A stretch of DNA of 64,000 nt from Gemmobacter aquarius. Lineage in GTDB: Bacteria > Pseudomonadota > Alphaproteobacteria > Rhodobacterales > Rhodobacteraceae. The translations under genes were made by a program, and so were the position numbers. The stretch covers positions 1,476,001 through 1,540,000 of the forward strand of contig NZ_CP028918.1 in assembly GCF_003060865.1 (NCBI RefSeq), in the 5' to 3' direction. The notes under the pieces are model-generated. The model ran no database searches, had not been told where the DNA came from, and was given only the letters and a program-made list of their open reading frames with translations. Positions 9,215-17,034 of the stretch are shown one piece after another; position 1 is the first letter of the stretch, and each line of letters opens with the position of its first letter.

Positions 9215-9885
9215 GCGCCGTAGACATCTTCTTCAACACCGACGTGCTGTGGCGATCGATCCCCATCCTGATGCGGGGGCTTGCCAACACCGTCCTTCTG
9301 GGCCTGACCGCCATCATCCTCGGCACGCTGGCAGGCCTTGGTGTCGCCATGGTCCGGCTTTACGCGCCGCGCCCGCTGCAACTGCTGGCCATCGGCTATA
9401 CCGACCTGATGCGCGCCATGCCGGTGCTGGTGGTGCTGATACTGATCTATTACGCGCTGCCCTTTGCGGGCATCGTGCTTTCGTCCTTCACCGCCGCCGC
9501 CGTGGCCCTGTCGATGGTCTTTGCCGCCTATGCCGCCGAGGTGATGCGCGCAGGCATCCAGTCGGTGCCAAAGGGCCAATTCGAAGCGGCCTCGGCGCTT
9601 GGCCTCGGCTTCTGGCTGACCATGCGAAAGGTGGTCTACCCGCAGGCGATGCGGATCGTCATCCCGCCCCATGCCTCGAACTGCGTGTCGATCATCAAGG
9701 ACACCTCGCTCGCCTCGGTGGTCGCCATGTCGGACCTCTTGAAACAGGCCACCGACGCGCAGGCGCTTTTCGCCAACCCGACCCCGCTGATCGGGGCCGC
9801 GATCCTTTATGTCGCCATGCTCTGGCCGCTGGTGCGGCTGACAGGATGGCTCGAACACCGTTTCCAGCGCGCCTACGTCCGCTGA
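9211..9885 (+). CDS. Amino-acid ABC transporter permease (HisM/ArtQ type)
   Basis: A 224-residue inner-membrane protein with about five transmembrane helices. The permease EAA loop is readable as GIQSVPKGQFEAASALGLGF followed by the coupling region. It begins in an ATGA overlap with the hydro-lyase gene. It presumably works with the binding protein at 7146. Only one permease and no ATPase are encoded here, so it must homodimerise and borrow an ATPase encoded elsewhere. Confidence 0.92.
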   Translation: MSAVDIFFNTDVLWRSIPILMRGLANTVLLGLTAIILGTLAGLGVAMVRLYAPRPLQLLAIGYTDLMRAMPVLVVLILIYYALPFAGIVLSSFTAAAVALSMVFAAYAAEVMRAGIQSVPKGQFEAASALGLGFWLTMRKVVYPQAMRIVIPPHASNCVSIIKDTSLASVVAMSDLLKQATDAQALFANPTPLIGAAILYVAMLWPLVRLTGWLEHRFQRAYVR

Positions 9886-9908
9886 CACGCAAGACCCCAA
9901 GGAATACC

Positions 9909-11027
9909 ATGGAAGACGCCTATTTCCTCTACCACTCGATCGGCCAATACCCCGGCAAGGCCGATGATCTTGCCCGCGCTATGGCCGAATTCGCAGGCGT
10001 CTGGGGGGCCGCCAATGACGCGCAATGGGGCTATCTGCTCGGCGGTCGCGCCCGTTTCATCGACCGTTGGCGCAGCATCATAGGCGCCCCCGAGGCCACG
10101 CTGACCACATCAGAGTCGGTCACCCAAAGCCTGCACATGCTGGTGACAGCGCTGCCGCCCGAAACCCTGCGCGGCAAGCGCGTGCTGGTGGGGGCCGATT
10201 GCTTCCCGTCGAACCATTTCCTCTTGACGAAACTGGCCGACCGCATGGGCTTCACCCTCCACACCGTGCCTTTCCACCAAGGGGCCGCTCATGTCGAGGA
10301 TGAAGACTTTACCGCCGCATGGGGCCCTGACGTGGGCCTCGCCCTGCTCACATGGGTGTCATCGACCACCTCGCACCGCATCGATCTGGACGCGCTCGTC
10401 ACCCATGGCCGCCAGATGGGCAGCCTGATCGGCGTCGACATCACCCAAGCCGCGGGATTGCTGCCCTTTGACGTCACCGCTCCGGCGGTCGATTTCACCG
10501 TCTCGACCAGTCTGAAATGGATGTGCGGCACGCCGGGGGCAGGCATCCTGCACGTTGCGCCTGAACTCATCGCCCGATGCCAGCCCGAACTCCGCGGCTG
10601 GTTCAGCCAGGACAACCCCTTCAACTGGGGCTTGGACACCTTCGAATACGCCCCCGACATCCGCCGCTTCGACAATGGCACACCGGGATGCATGGCCGCA
10701 CTGGCCTCGCTTCCCGCGCTTGACTGGCACGCGCAGGCCGACCGCCCCGCCATCGCGGCGCAAAACCGCCGCCAGACCGCCCGCATCATCGAGGCTGCGG
10801 ACGAGATGGGCCTGACACTCGTCACCCCCCGAGCAGAGGCGAAACGCGGCGGCTCGGTCATGCTGAGGATCGATCCGCCCGCCGCACAGGTCGTGGCGGC
10901 CTTGCGCGAAGAGGGCATCGCAACCGACGCACGCGGCCAGACCTTGCGCCTGTCGCCCGGAATCGTGACCACCGACGATGGCGTGGAACGGTTGATCACG
11001 GCGCTTGGCCATCTTTTGCGCGCCTGA
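9909..11027 (+). CDS. Kynureninase-like PLP enzyme (aminotransferase class V fold)
   Basis: A 372-residue PLP enzyme. Lys203 in STSLKWMCGTPG is the likely Schiff-base lysine, and D177 in GVDITQAAGLLPFD is the pyridine-N partner. The GTPG segment after the lysine is shared with kynureninase. The ATG at 9909 is 23 bases after the permease stop; a longer frame reading in from 9249 overlaps the permease and is rejected. It could cleave kynurenine to anthranilate and alanine, which would link to the 2-aminobenzoyl-CoA island downstream. It equally could be a desulfurase-like or lyase paralogue acting on the imported amino compound. Confidence 0.72.
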   Translation: MEDAYFLYHSIGQYPGKADDLARAMAEFAGVWGAANDAQWGYLLGGRARFIDRWRSIIGAPEATLTTSESVTQSLHMLVTALPPETLRGKRVLVGADCFPSNHFLLTKLADRMGFTLHTVPFHQGAAHVEDEDFTAAWGPDVGLALLTWVSSTTSHRIDLDALVTHGRQMGSLIGVDITQAAGLLPFDVTAPAVDFTVSTSLKWMCGTPGAGILHVAPELIARCQPELRGWFSQDNPFNWGLDTFEYAPDIRRFDNGTPGCMAALASLPALDWHAQADRPAIAAQNRRQTARIIEAADEMGLTLVTPRAEAKRGGSVMLRIDPPAAQVVAALREEGIATDARGQTLRLSPGIVTTDDGVERLITALGHLLRA

Positions 11028-11055
11028 CCGCAGCACCCTGCATCCTGCCCGGAAA

Positions 11056-11215
11056 GAGGGGGGCTTTCCGCCCCCCTCGGCACGTCCCGTGCCTCACCCC
11101 CCGAGGATATTTGTCGCCGAGAAGAAACGGACCGCATCCTTGCCCTTCTTCTCGGCCCAAATATCCTCGGGGGGAGGCGAGGCTGGCCGAGCCACGGGGG
11201 GCAGAAGGCCCCCCG
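11056..11215. repeat. Two head-to-head copies of the composite intergenic repeat (copies B1 and B2)
   Basis: The 273 bases between the kynureninase-like gene and the thioesterase gene are filled by two copies in opposite orientation. The left copy reads leftward: box 11094-11113, hairpin GGCAC/GTGCC (11079-11093), hairpin GAGGGGGGC/GCCCCCCTC (11056-11078). The right copy reads rightward: box 11158-11176, hairpin CGGGGGGC/GCCCCCCG (11195-11215). The two boxes with their purine flanks (GAGGATATTTG...GAGAAGAA) form a long near-perfect inverted repeat centred near 11136. Either half could act as a terminator. Confidence 0.75.
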
Positions 11216-11300
11216 CCTTGATGCCCCCGATGCGCCTTGCCGGAAAGCCTCTTGACGCCCCCGCCGCCCGCGTCCCCAATGCGGGACGGAGGGACCCGTC

Positions 11301-11750
11301 ATGACCAGCTTCACCACCGACCGCATGCTCAACTTCGGCGATTGCGATATTTCCGGCACCGCCTATTACCCCGCCTACCTCAACATCCTGAACGGCGTGG
11401 TCGAGGAATTCTGGACCCATATCGGCTATCCGTGGCACGAGATCATCTGGAAGGAACGCTGGGGCACCCCCACCGTCCACCTGTCGTGCGACTTCTCGCG
11501 CCCTTCGTTTTTCGGCGACAGGCTGACCTTCCGCTTAAGCGTGCTCAAGGTCGGCAAATCCTCGGTCCGCATCCGCCACACCGTCCATTGCGGGGCCGAA
11601 GACCGCTGGTCGGGCGAACAGGTGCTTGCGGCAAGCTGGCTTGACAAACACACCTCGATGCCATGGCCTGACGATGTGAAAGCCAAGCTCGAAAGCTTCC
11701 TTGCCCCCGCCGACCCCGTCCCGCACATTCCGGTTCAGGCCCAGACGTAA
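11301..11750 (+). CDS. Hotdog-fold acyl-CoA thioesterase (4-hydroxybenzoyl-CoA thioesterase type)
   Basis: A 149-residue cytoplasmic thioesterase. The segment FGDCDISGTAYYPAYL matches the 4HBT active-site strand and helix, with the Asp in CDISG at the catalytic position. A second such gene lies at 31103. It is convergent with the ABC operon and ends 1 base from it. Aryl-CoA hydrolysis is likely by family; within this island it may recycle CoA from a dead-end aromatic thioester, but the substrate is inferred. Confidence 0.85.
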   Translation: MTSFTTDRMLNFGDCDISGTAYYPAYLNILNGVVEEFWTHIGYPWHEIIWKERWGTPTVHLSCDFSRPSFFGDRLTFRLSVLKVGKSSVRIRHTVHCGAEDRWSGEQVLAASWLDKHTSMPWPDDVKAKLESFLAPADPVPHIPVQAQT

Positions 11751-11751
11751 G

Positions 11752-12552
11752 CTAGGCCCAAACCTGATCGGGGTCGGGCAGGGGGATCGCATCCAGCAAT
11801 TCGCGCGTATAGGCGGCCTGCGGGTCTGCGAACAAATCCGCCGTAATGCGGTCTTCCACGATAACGCCCTGATGCAACACGATGGTCCGCTGGCACAGCC
11901 TGCGGATCACGCTCAGATCATGGCTGATAAAGGCCAGCGTCAGCCCCAGATCGGCCACCAGCCGTTCCAGCAGGTTCAACACCTGCGCCTGTGACGACAC
12001 GTCCAGCCCCGACACGATTTCATCGGCCAGAATGAAGTCCGGCTCCAGCGCAATCGCCCGCGCGATCCCCACCCGCTGCCGCTGCCCGCCCGAAAGTTCA
12101 TGCGGATAGCGCGCAGCAAACCCCTGCGGCAGCCCCACATGGTCCAACGCCCGCGCAACGCGGCCCGCCACATCGTCGAACTGATGCAGCCGCAACGGCT
12201 CGGCGATGATCGTGCCGACCCCGTGGCGCGGGTTCAAACTGCTCATCGGGTCTTGGAATATCATCTGGAACCGCCGCCGCAGCGGGCGCAAAGCCGACTC
12301 GTCCAGATGGGTAATATCCACCCCGTCGAACGAAACCCGCCCGCCCGAAGGCTCCAAAAGCCTGACCAGCACCCGCCCCAGCGTCGATTTCCCCGACCCC
12401 GACCCGCCGACGATCCCGACCACGGCACCCTTCGGGATCGTGAAACTCAACCCCTTCAGAATCTCCAAGCGCGGCGCTGCCCCCAGCAAGGGCTTGCGCG
12501 TCATATCCGCCAGCGACAGACGCAGGTTCTCGACCGTGTAAAGATCAGCCAT
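11752..12552 (-). CDS. Peptide-type ABC transporter ATP-binding protein (DppF/OppF-like)
   Basis: A 266-residue ATPase with Walker A GGSGSGKST, signature LSGGQRQRV, Walker B FILADEIVSGLD and the family's peptide-transport C-terminal end (AAYTRELLDAIP). It is the last gene of a leftward operon. Its ATG (12552) lies 8 bases inside the end of the preceding ATPase gene. It would drive the importer formed by the two permeases at 13408-15262 together with its partner ATPase. Confidence 0.93.
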   Translation of the reverse strand: MADLYTVENLRLSLADMTRKPLLGAAPRLEILKGLSFTIPKGAVVGIVGGSGSGKSTLGRVLVRLLEPSGGRVSFDGVDITHLDESALRPLRRRFQMIFQDPMSSLNPRHGVGTIIAEPLRLHQFDDVAGRVARALDHVGLPQGFAARYPHELSGGQRQRVGIARAIALEPDFILADEIVSGLDVSSQAQVLNLLERLVADLGLTLAFISHDLSVIRRLCQRTIVLHQGVIVEDRITADLFADPQAAYTRELLDAIPLPDPDQVWA

Positions 12553-13411
12553 GCGACCCCCCGTCAAAATCGGCCACTTCCGCCCGCACCGCCGCGATGA
12601 CCGCGTCAGGCACCGGCGTCAGGCTCGCCAAGGGATCGGTATATTTCGGTGTCGCAGCCAGCAGCGCCGCCGAATAGGCATGGCGCGGGGCGGCAAAGAA
12701 ATCGCGCACCCTTGCGTCCTCGACGACCATCCCGCCGTAAAGCACGCTCAAGCTCTGGCACACCTTGCTCACCACCCCCAGATCATGCGTCACGAACAAC
12801 AGCGCCGTGCCGTGCCGCGCCTGCATCCCCGCGATCAGCTTCAGGATCTGCTTTTGCACCGTCACATCCAGCGCGGTGGTGGGTTCATCCGCCACTATCA
12901 GCTTCGGCTCGGCCGCAAATGCGCTCGCGATCAAGATCCGCTGCCGCATTCCGCCCGAAAGCTCGTGCGGATAGCACCGCAACACCCGCTCCGGCTCGGC
13001 AATCTGCACCTCGGCCAGCAACTCCAGCGCCCGCGCCTCGGCCCGCCCGCGCTCCCAGCCCAGAATATCCACCAGCCGGTCGGTGATCTGCCCCCCGATC
13101 CGGCGCGAAGGGTTCAGCGCGGTCAACGGGTCTTGCGGGATCAGCGCCGCCGTCGCCCCGATCCGCCGCCGCCGTTCCGCGACCGGCAGCGCCAGCAAAT
13201 CCACCCCGTCGAGCCAGATTTCCCCGCCCGTCACCTGTACCGACTGCGGCAATATCCCCAAGACCGCCTTGCCGATCATCGACTTGCCGGCCCCGCTTTC
13301 GCCCACCAGCCCCCGCACCTCGCCCGCCGCAACGTCGAGTGACACCGCCCGCAACAGCGCAGGCCCGCCCTTGACCCGCGCCGACAACCCGCGCACCGAA
13401 AGAAAGCTCAT
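12545..13411 (-). CDS. Peptide-type ABC transporter ATP-binding protein (DppD/OppD-like)
   Basis: A 288-residue ATPase with Walker A GESGAGKSM (Met in place of the usual Thr/Ser after GKS), signature LSGGMRQRI and Walker B LIVADEPTTALD. The C-terminal oligopeptide-transport domain (RHAYSAALLAATPK) is present. The start at 13411 overlaps the permease stop as ATGA. The larger open frame running on to 14212 crosses the permease gene out of frame and is not real. Confidence 0.93.
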   Translation of the reverse strand: MSFLSVRGLSARVKGGPALLRAVSLDVAAGEVRGLVGESGAGKSMIGKAVLGILPQSVQVTGGEIWLDGVDLLALPVAERRRRIGATAALIPQDPLTALNPSRRIGGQITDRLVDILGWERGRAEARALELLAEVQIAEPERVLRCYPHELSGGMRQRILIASAFAAEPKLIVADEPTTALDVTVQKQILKLIAGMQARHGTALLFVTHDLGVVSKVCQSLSVLYGGMVVEDARVRDFFAAPRHAYSAALLAATPKYTDPLASLTPVPDAVIAAVRAEVADFDGGSHG

Positions 13412-14259
13412 CGCAGCACCGGATCGAAGCGGTCCTTCAACCCCTCGCCTAGTTGGGAAAACGCCAGCACCGTCAGGAACAAGGCGACCAGCGGGAACAC
13501 CAGCACCCACCATGCCTGATAGACCGATGTGCGCCCTTCGGAAATCATCCCCCCCCAGGTCGGGAAATCGGTGGAAATCGACAGGTTCACAAAGGACAGA
13601 ATGGCCTCGACGATCACGGCAATCCCCATCTCCAGCGTCAGCAGAACCACCACAGTCGGCAGCACATTGGGCACGATCTCGCGCCACATCACACCCAGCC
13701 GCCCCCGCCCCGCCACACGCGCCGAGGCCACATAATCCATCGCCCCTTGCGTCATCGCCTCGGCCCGCACCACCCGCGCAAAGCGCGTCCAGTCGATCAC
13801 CACGATGGCAAGGATGATCGACCAAAGCCCCGGCCCCAGCACCGCAATCAGCAGGATCGAAAACAGCACCGGCGGAAAGGCCATCCAGATGTCGATCAGA
13901 CGCGAAATCACCAGATCCACCCAGCCGCGCAGAAAACCCGCCATGACCCCCAGCACAGCCCCGATCAGACACGTCACCGTTCCTGCCACCAGCGCCACCC
14001 CCAGCGCAATCCGCGCGCCAAAGATGATGCGCGACAGCACATCGCGCCCCAGACTGTCGGTTCCCAGCAGGTACCCCGGTTCCGCCCCCGCCGCCCAGAA
14101 CGGCGGCAAGCGGCCCAGAAACAGATCCTGCGCCAAGGGGTCTTTCGGTGCCACCCATGGCGCAAAGACCGCCACCAGCACCAAAAGCCCCAGCCACCCC
14201 GCCGAAAGCCACAGGCGAACCCCCGCCCGCCGCTTCACCGCGCCCTTCCCGTCAAGCAT
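13408..14259 (-). CDS. Peptide-type ABC transporter permease (DppC-like)
   Basis: A 283-residue inner-membrane permease with an N-terminal membrane anchor (WLGLLVLVAVFAPWVAPKDP). The segment LLGTDSLGRDVLSRIIFGAR is diagnostic of DppC/OppC. Five further membrane helices follow, with an EAA-type loop around YVASARVAGRG. It overlaps both neighbours by 4-8 bases, so it belongs to one translated operon. Confidence 0.94.
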   Translation of the reverse strand: MLDGKGAVKRRAGVRLWLSAGWLGLLVLVAVFAPWVAPKDPLAQDLFLGRLPPFWAAGAEPGYLLGTDSLGRDVLSRIIFGARIALGVALVAGTVTCLIGAVLGVMAGFLRGWVDLVISRLIDIWMAFPPVLFSILLIAVLGPGLWSIILAIVVIDWTRFARVVRAEAMTQGAMDYVASARVAGRGRLGVMWREIVPNVLPTVVVLLTLEMGIAVIVEAILSFVNLSISTDFPTWGGMISEGRTSVYQAWWVLVFPLVALFLTVLAFSQLGEGLKDRFDPVLR

Positions 14260-15262
14260 GGCGCAACCTCGGGTTCAGTGCGGCATAAAGCAGGTCGACC
14301 ACCAGATTGACGCCGGTAAAGATCACCGCAAACAGGATGACGATCCCCTGTATCAACGGCAAATCGCGGTTGATCACGGCATCGATCGCCATATTCCCCA
14401 ACCCTTCATAGGAAAACAGCCGCTCGATGATCACAGTGCCCCCGATCAGAAAGGTGAACTGCACCCCCACCAGCGTCAGCGTGGGCAGCACGGCGTTGCG
14501 TAGCGCCTCGCGCAAGATGACATGGGTCTCGCCATAGCCCTTTGTGCGCGCAAGCGTCACGTAATCCAGATGCATCGTCTCTTTCAGGCTTTGCTTGAGC
14601 AATTGCCCGATGATCGCAGCCAGCGGAATGGCCAGCGCCAAAGCGGGCATCAACATATGGCTCACGATATCCAGCCACAGATCGAAGCGCAGCCGCAGCA
14701 GACTCTCGAACAGGTAGAAGTTGGTGCTGAACGGCAATTCCAGCGAAGGCGTCACCCGGCCCGAAATATGAAACACCGGCACCAGCACGCCAAACAGCAA
14801 GATCAGAACCAGCCCCCACAGGAAATCCGGCACCGATAGCGCCATGCCATTGGCGACATCGATCGCCCCCTCCACCCGCGTCCCGCGCCGCTTGGTCCCC
14901 ACCAGCGCCGCAAAACCGCCAATGATCACCGCCATCACCAGCGCCATGATCGAAAGCTCCAGCGTCGCAGGCAACCGCCCGAGAACCAGCCCCAGCACCG
15001 GCTGCCGCGTGGTGATCGAGGTGCCGAAATCCCCCTGCACCACCCCCGAAACCCAGATCAGGAATTGCTGCCAGATCGGCTTGTCCAACCCGTAAAGCGC
15101 GGTCAGTTGTGCTATATCCGCCTCCGTCGCCCCCGGAGGCAGCATCATGGCAATCGGATTGCCCGGCACCACGCGGATCACGAAGAACACGATGACCGCC
15201 ACCCCCGCCAGCGTCACCGCCGTCGTCGCCAGCCGCAAAAGAAGAACCCGAAAGACCTGCAT
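14252..15262 (-). CDS. Peptide-type ABC transporter permease (DppB-like)
   Basis: About 336 residues starting MQVFRVLLLRLATTAVTLAG, with six predicted membrane helices. The DppB segment VVPGNPIAMMLPPGATEADI and the loop TLARTKGYGETHVILREAL are present. An ATG three codons upstream (15271) is also possible; neither has a clear ribosome site, only G-rich sequence. It pairs with the DppC-like permease and overlaps it by 8 bases. Confidence 0.92.
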   Translation of the reverse strand: MQVFRVLLLRLATTAVTLAGVAVIVFFVIRVVPGNPIAMMLPPGATEADIAQLTALYGLDKPIWQQFLIWVSGVVQGDFGTSITTRQPVLGLVLGRLPATLELSIMALVMAVIIGGFAALVGTKRRGTRVEGAIDVANGMALSVPDFLWGLVLILLFGVLVPVFHISGRVTPSLELPFSTNFYLFESLLRLRFDLWLDIVSHMLMPALALAIPLAAIIGQLLKQSLKETMHLDYVTLARTKGYGETHVILREALRNAVLPTLTLVGVQFTFLIGGTVIIERLFSYEGLGNMAIDAVINRDLPLIQGIVILFAVIFTGVNLVVDLLYAALNPRLRHA

Positions 15263-15310
15263 CCACCCCATCCCCCCGCGCCAAGGCACAGGGCAGGGGC
15301 CTCGCCCCCT

Positions 15311-15363
15311 CATTTTCTGTCCTACAAATATCCCACGGGGGTGCGGGGGTGTGAAACCCCCGC
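15311..15363 (+). repeat. Composite intergenic repeat, copy C
   Basis: Within the 205 bases between the binding-protein gene and the DppB-like gene, the + strand reads TTTTCTGTCCT, then CAAATATCCCACGGGGGTG (15325-15343). A perfect hairpin GCGGGGGT/ACCCCCGC (15343-15363, loop GTGAA) follows. It is the same arrangement as the other copies. It lies inside a leftward operon and is therefore antisense to it in this reading. Confidence 0.7.
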
Positions 15364-15418
15364 TCCGCCGCCGACACAGGGCACCCCGCGTCACCCACGT
15401 TTCGGTCCCCATCGGGGG

Positions 15419-15445
15419 GTCCGGGGGGACGCAAGTCCCCCGGAC
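15419..15445 (-). terminator. GNRA-like capped hairpin after the binding-protein gene
   Basis: On the + strand GTCCGGGGGGAC (15419-15430) and GTCCCCCGGAC (15435-15445) pair as an 11-bp stem with one bulged G around the loop GCAA. It starts 22 bases past the binding-protein stop and precedes the permease genes of the same operon. As after the other ABC binding-protein gene, it probably lowers read-through or stabilises the upstream message. No T-run follows. Confidence 0.55.
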
Positions 15446-15467
15446 GTCTGCAAAAGGAACCGACCCG

Positions 15468-16991
15468 TCAGGCCCGCTTCATCAGATGCGGCAACAGGGC
15501 CCCGCTTGCATGGGGCGTCACCACAACCCCCGGCGCGTGCAGGATCGGCTGGACGTATTGCAGCAGCGGAATGACCAGCGCGTTCTCGGCGATGAACTTG
15601 TCCACGGCCTTCCAGCCCTCGATCCGCTTGGCCTCGTCGGCCTCGCCCCACAAAGGCCCGATCATGCCGATCAGATCCTCGCCGTCCCAGACCGAATGGG
15701 GCGACGGCCCGAACATCGCAAAGCCGGTCGAAGTGGTCGGATCGCCCACCGAATTGCCCCAGTTGTAGAACGCCGCAGGCGCCAACTGGTCCGCCGCGCG
15801 CAGCTCGTAGTGCTTGGCGATCTCGTAAACCTCGATCTCCGCCTCGATCCCGACCTTGCGCCACAGGCCCACAATGGCCTGCACCATCTCGTAATCCTTG
15901 GGCTTGAAACCCTTGGTGGTCTGGATCTTGAACTTTACCGGCTTGTCGACGCTGTAGCCCGAAGCCGCCAGCAACTCGACCGCCTTCTCGGGGGAATATT
16001 CCACAGTGATCGACGCATCATAGGCGTCGTATTCCGGCGTCTCGAGAGTGTCGATCTTGACGCCATAGCCCGACAGCAGCCGGTCGATGATCGTCTGCTT
16101 GTCCACCGCATGGGCTGCGGCTTTCCGGACGTTCGGGTCCAGCATCACGTCGATATCGTTCAGGAAAATCATCCCGATATCGGAAATGGGTGCTGCCACA
16201 CCGGCCAAGGGGCCGCCCTTCAGGCGGTCATATTCCTCATAGGGCATTTCCAGCGTGACATGGCTGTTGCCGCTTTCCACCTCGGCCACGCGCGCCGCCG
16301 CATCGGGCACGAACTTGATCGTCACCGTGTCGAAATCGGGCTTGCCACCCCAGTAATTCGCGTTCGCCTTCAACCGCACGAATGCGTTGCGCTCGAACTT
16401 TTCCACCATATAGGGGCCGGTCCCGATGGGGGCAGCCTCGAAGCCCTCGGCCCCGACCTTTTCGTAATAGGCTTTGGGCAGAACGTATCCGGTCAGGAAA
16501 TACATCCACTTGAAGATGGTGGGATCGAACTGCTTCACATCGGCCGTGACCGTGTTGCCTTCGACCACGAAATTGGTCAGCGATCCCCAGACAAAGTTGA
16601 TCGGGTTCCCCGTTTCGGGGTTCGCCGCCCGTTCCAGCGACCAAGCCACATCTTCCGCCGTAAAGGGCGACCCGTCGTGCCAGGTCACGCCTTCGCGCAC
16701 GGTCATCTTCACCTTGGTCCGGTCCTCGTTCCAGCCCCATTCGGTCAGCAACCCCGGCGCAGGCTTGAGGTCAGGCTGCTGCAAGATGAACTGGTCGAAC
16801 ACCGACTGGTAAAGCCCTTGGATCGTCGGGTTCACCGCACTCGGCCCCACGGTCGGGTCCCATGACGGGAGCGTAACGTTATAGGCGATCACCAATTCCT
16901 CGATGGCCTGCGCGCTTGCGGGCAGGCCAACCGCCCCCGCGGCCACACCCGCCGCCGAGATCTTGATCAGGCTTCTTCTGCTGAGTTTCAT
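15468..16991 (-). CDS. Peptide-type ABC transporter substrate-binding protein, Tat-exported
   Basis: A 507-residue periplasmic SBP family 5 protein. The N-terminus MKLSRRSLIKISAAG carries a twin-arginine motif (SRRSLIK, residues 4-10) and a typical AxA cleavage site. Family segments include the conserved GVTWHDGSPFTAEDV and GTGPYMVEKF. It heads the transporter part of the leftward operon, 43 bases after the FAD oxidoreductase gene. SBP5 proteins bind peptides but also nickel, sugars or small aromatic and amino compounds. The neighbouring catabolic genes suggest that it captures the island's substrate. Confidence 0.93.
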   Translation of the reverse strand: MKLSRRSLIKISAAGVAAGAVGLPASAQAIEELVIAYNVTLPSWDPTVGPSAVNPTIQGLYQSVFDQFILQQPDLKPAPGLLTEWGWNEDRTKVKMTVREGVTWHDGSPFTAEDVAWSLERAANPETGNPINFVWGSLTNFVVEGNTVTADVKQFDPTIFKWMYFLTGYVLPKAYYEKVGAEGFEAAPIGTGPYMVEKFERNAFVRLKANANYWGGKPDFDTVTIKFVPDAAARVAEVESGNSHVTLEMPYEEYDRLKGGPLAGVAAPISDIGMIFLNDIDVMLDPNVRKAAAHAVDKQTIIDRLLSGYGVKIDTLETPEYDAYDASITVEYSPEKAVELLAASGYSVDKPVKFKIQTTKGFKPKDYEMVQAIVGLWRKVGIEAEIEVYEIAKHYELRAADQLAPAAFYNWGNSVGDPTTSTGFAMFGPSPHSVWDGEDLIGMIGPLWGEADEAKRIEGWKAVDKFIAENALVIPLLQYVQPILHAPGVVVTPHASGALLPHLMKRA

Positions 16992-17034
16992 CGTTGTTTT
17001 CCCTGTTGTCGTCTTTGTTGTTGGTCTTGGTATA

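Noticed and set aside
9249..11027. A 592-codon frame that would fuse extra N-terminal residues to the kynureninase-like protein
   Set aside because: The first part overlaps the permease in another frame and is Arg/His-rich nonsense. The family N-terminus begins at the ATG at 9909.
12545..14212. A 555-codon frame extending the DppD-like ATPase upstream
   Set aside because: The upstream part is an out-of-frame reading of the DppC-like permease. The ATPase starts at 13411 in an ATGA overlap.
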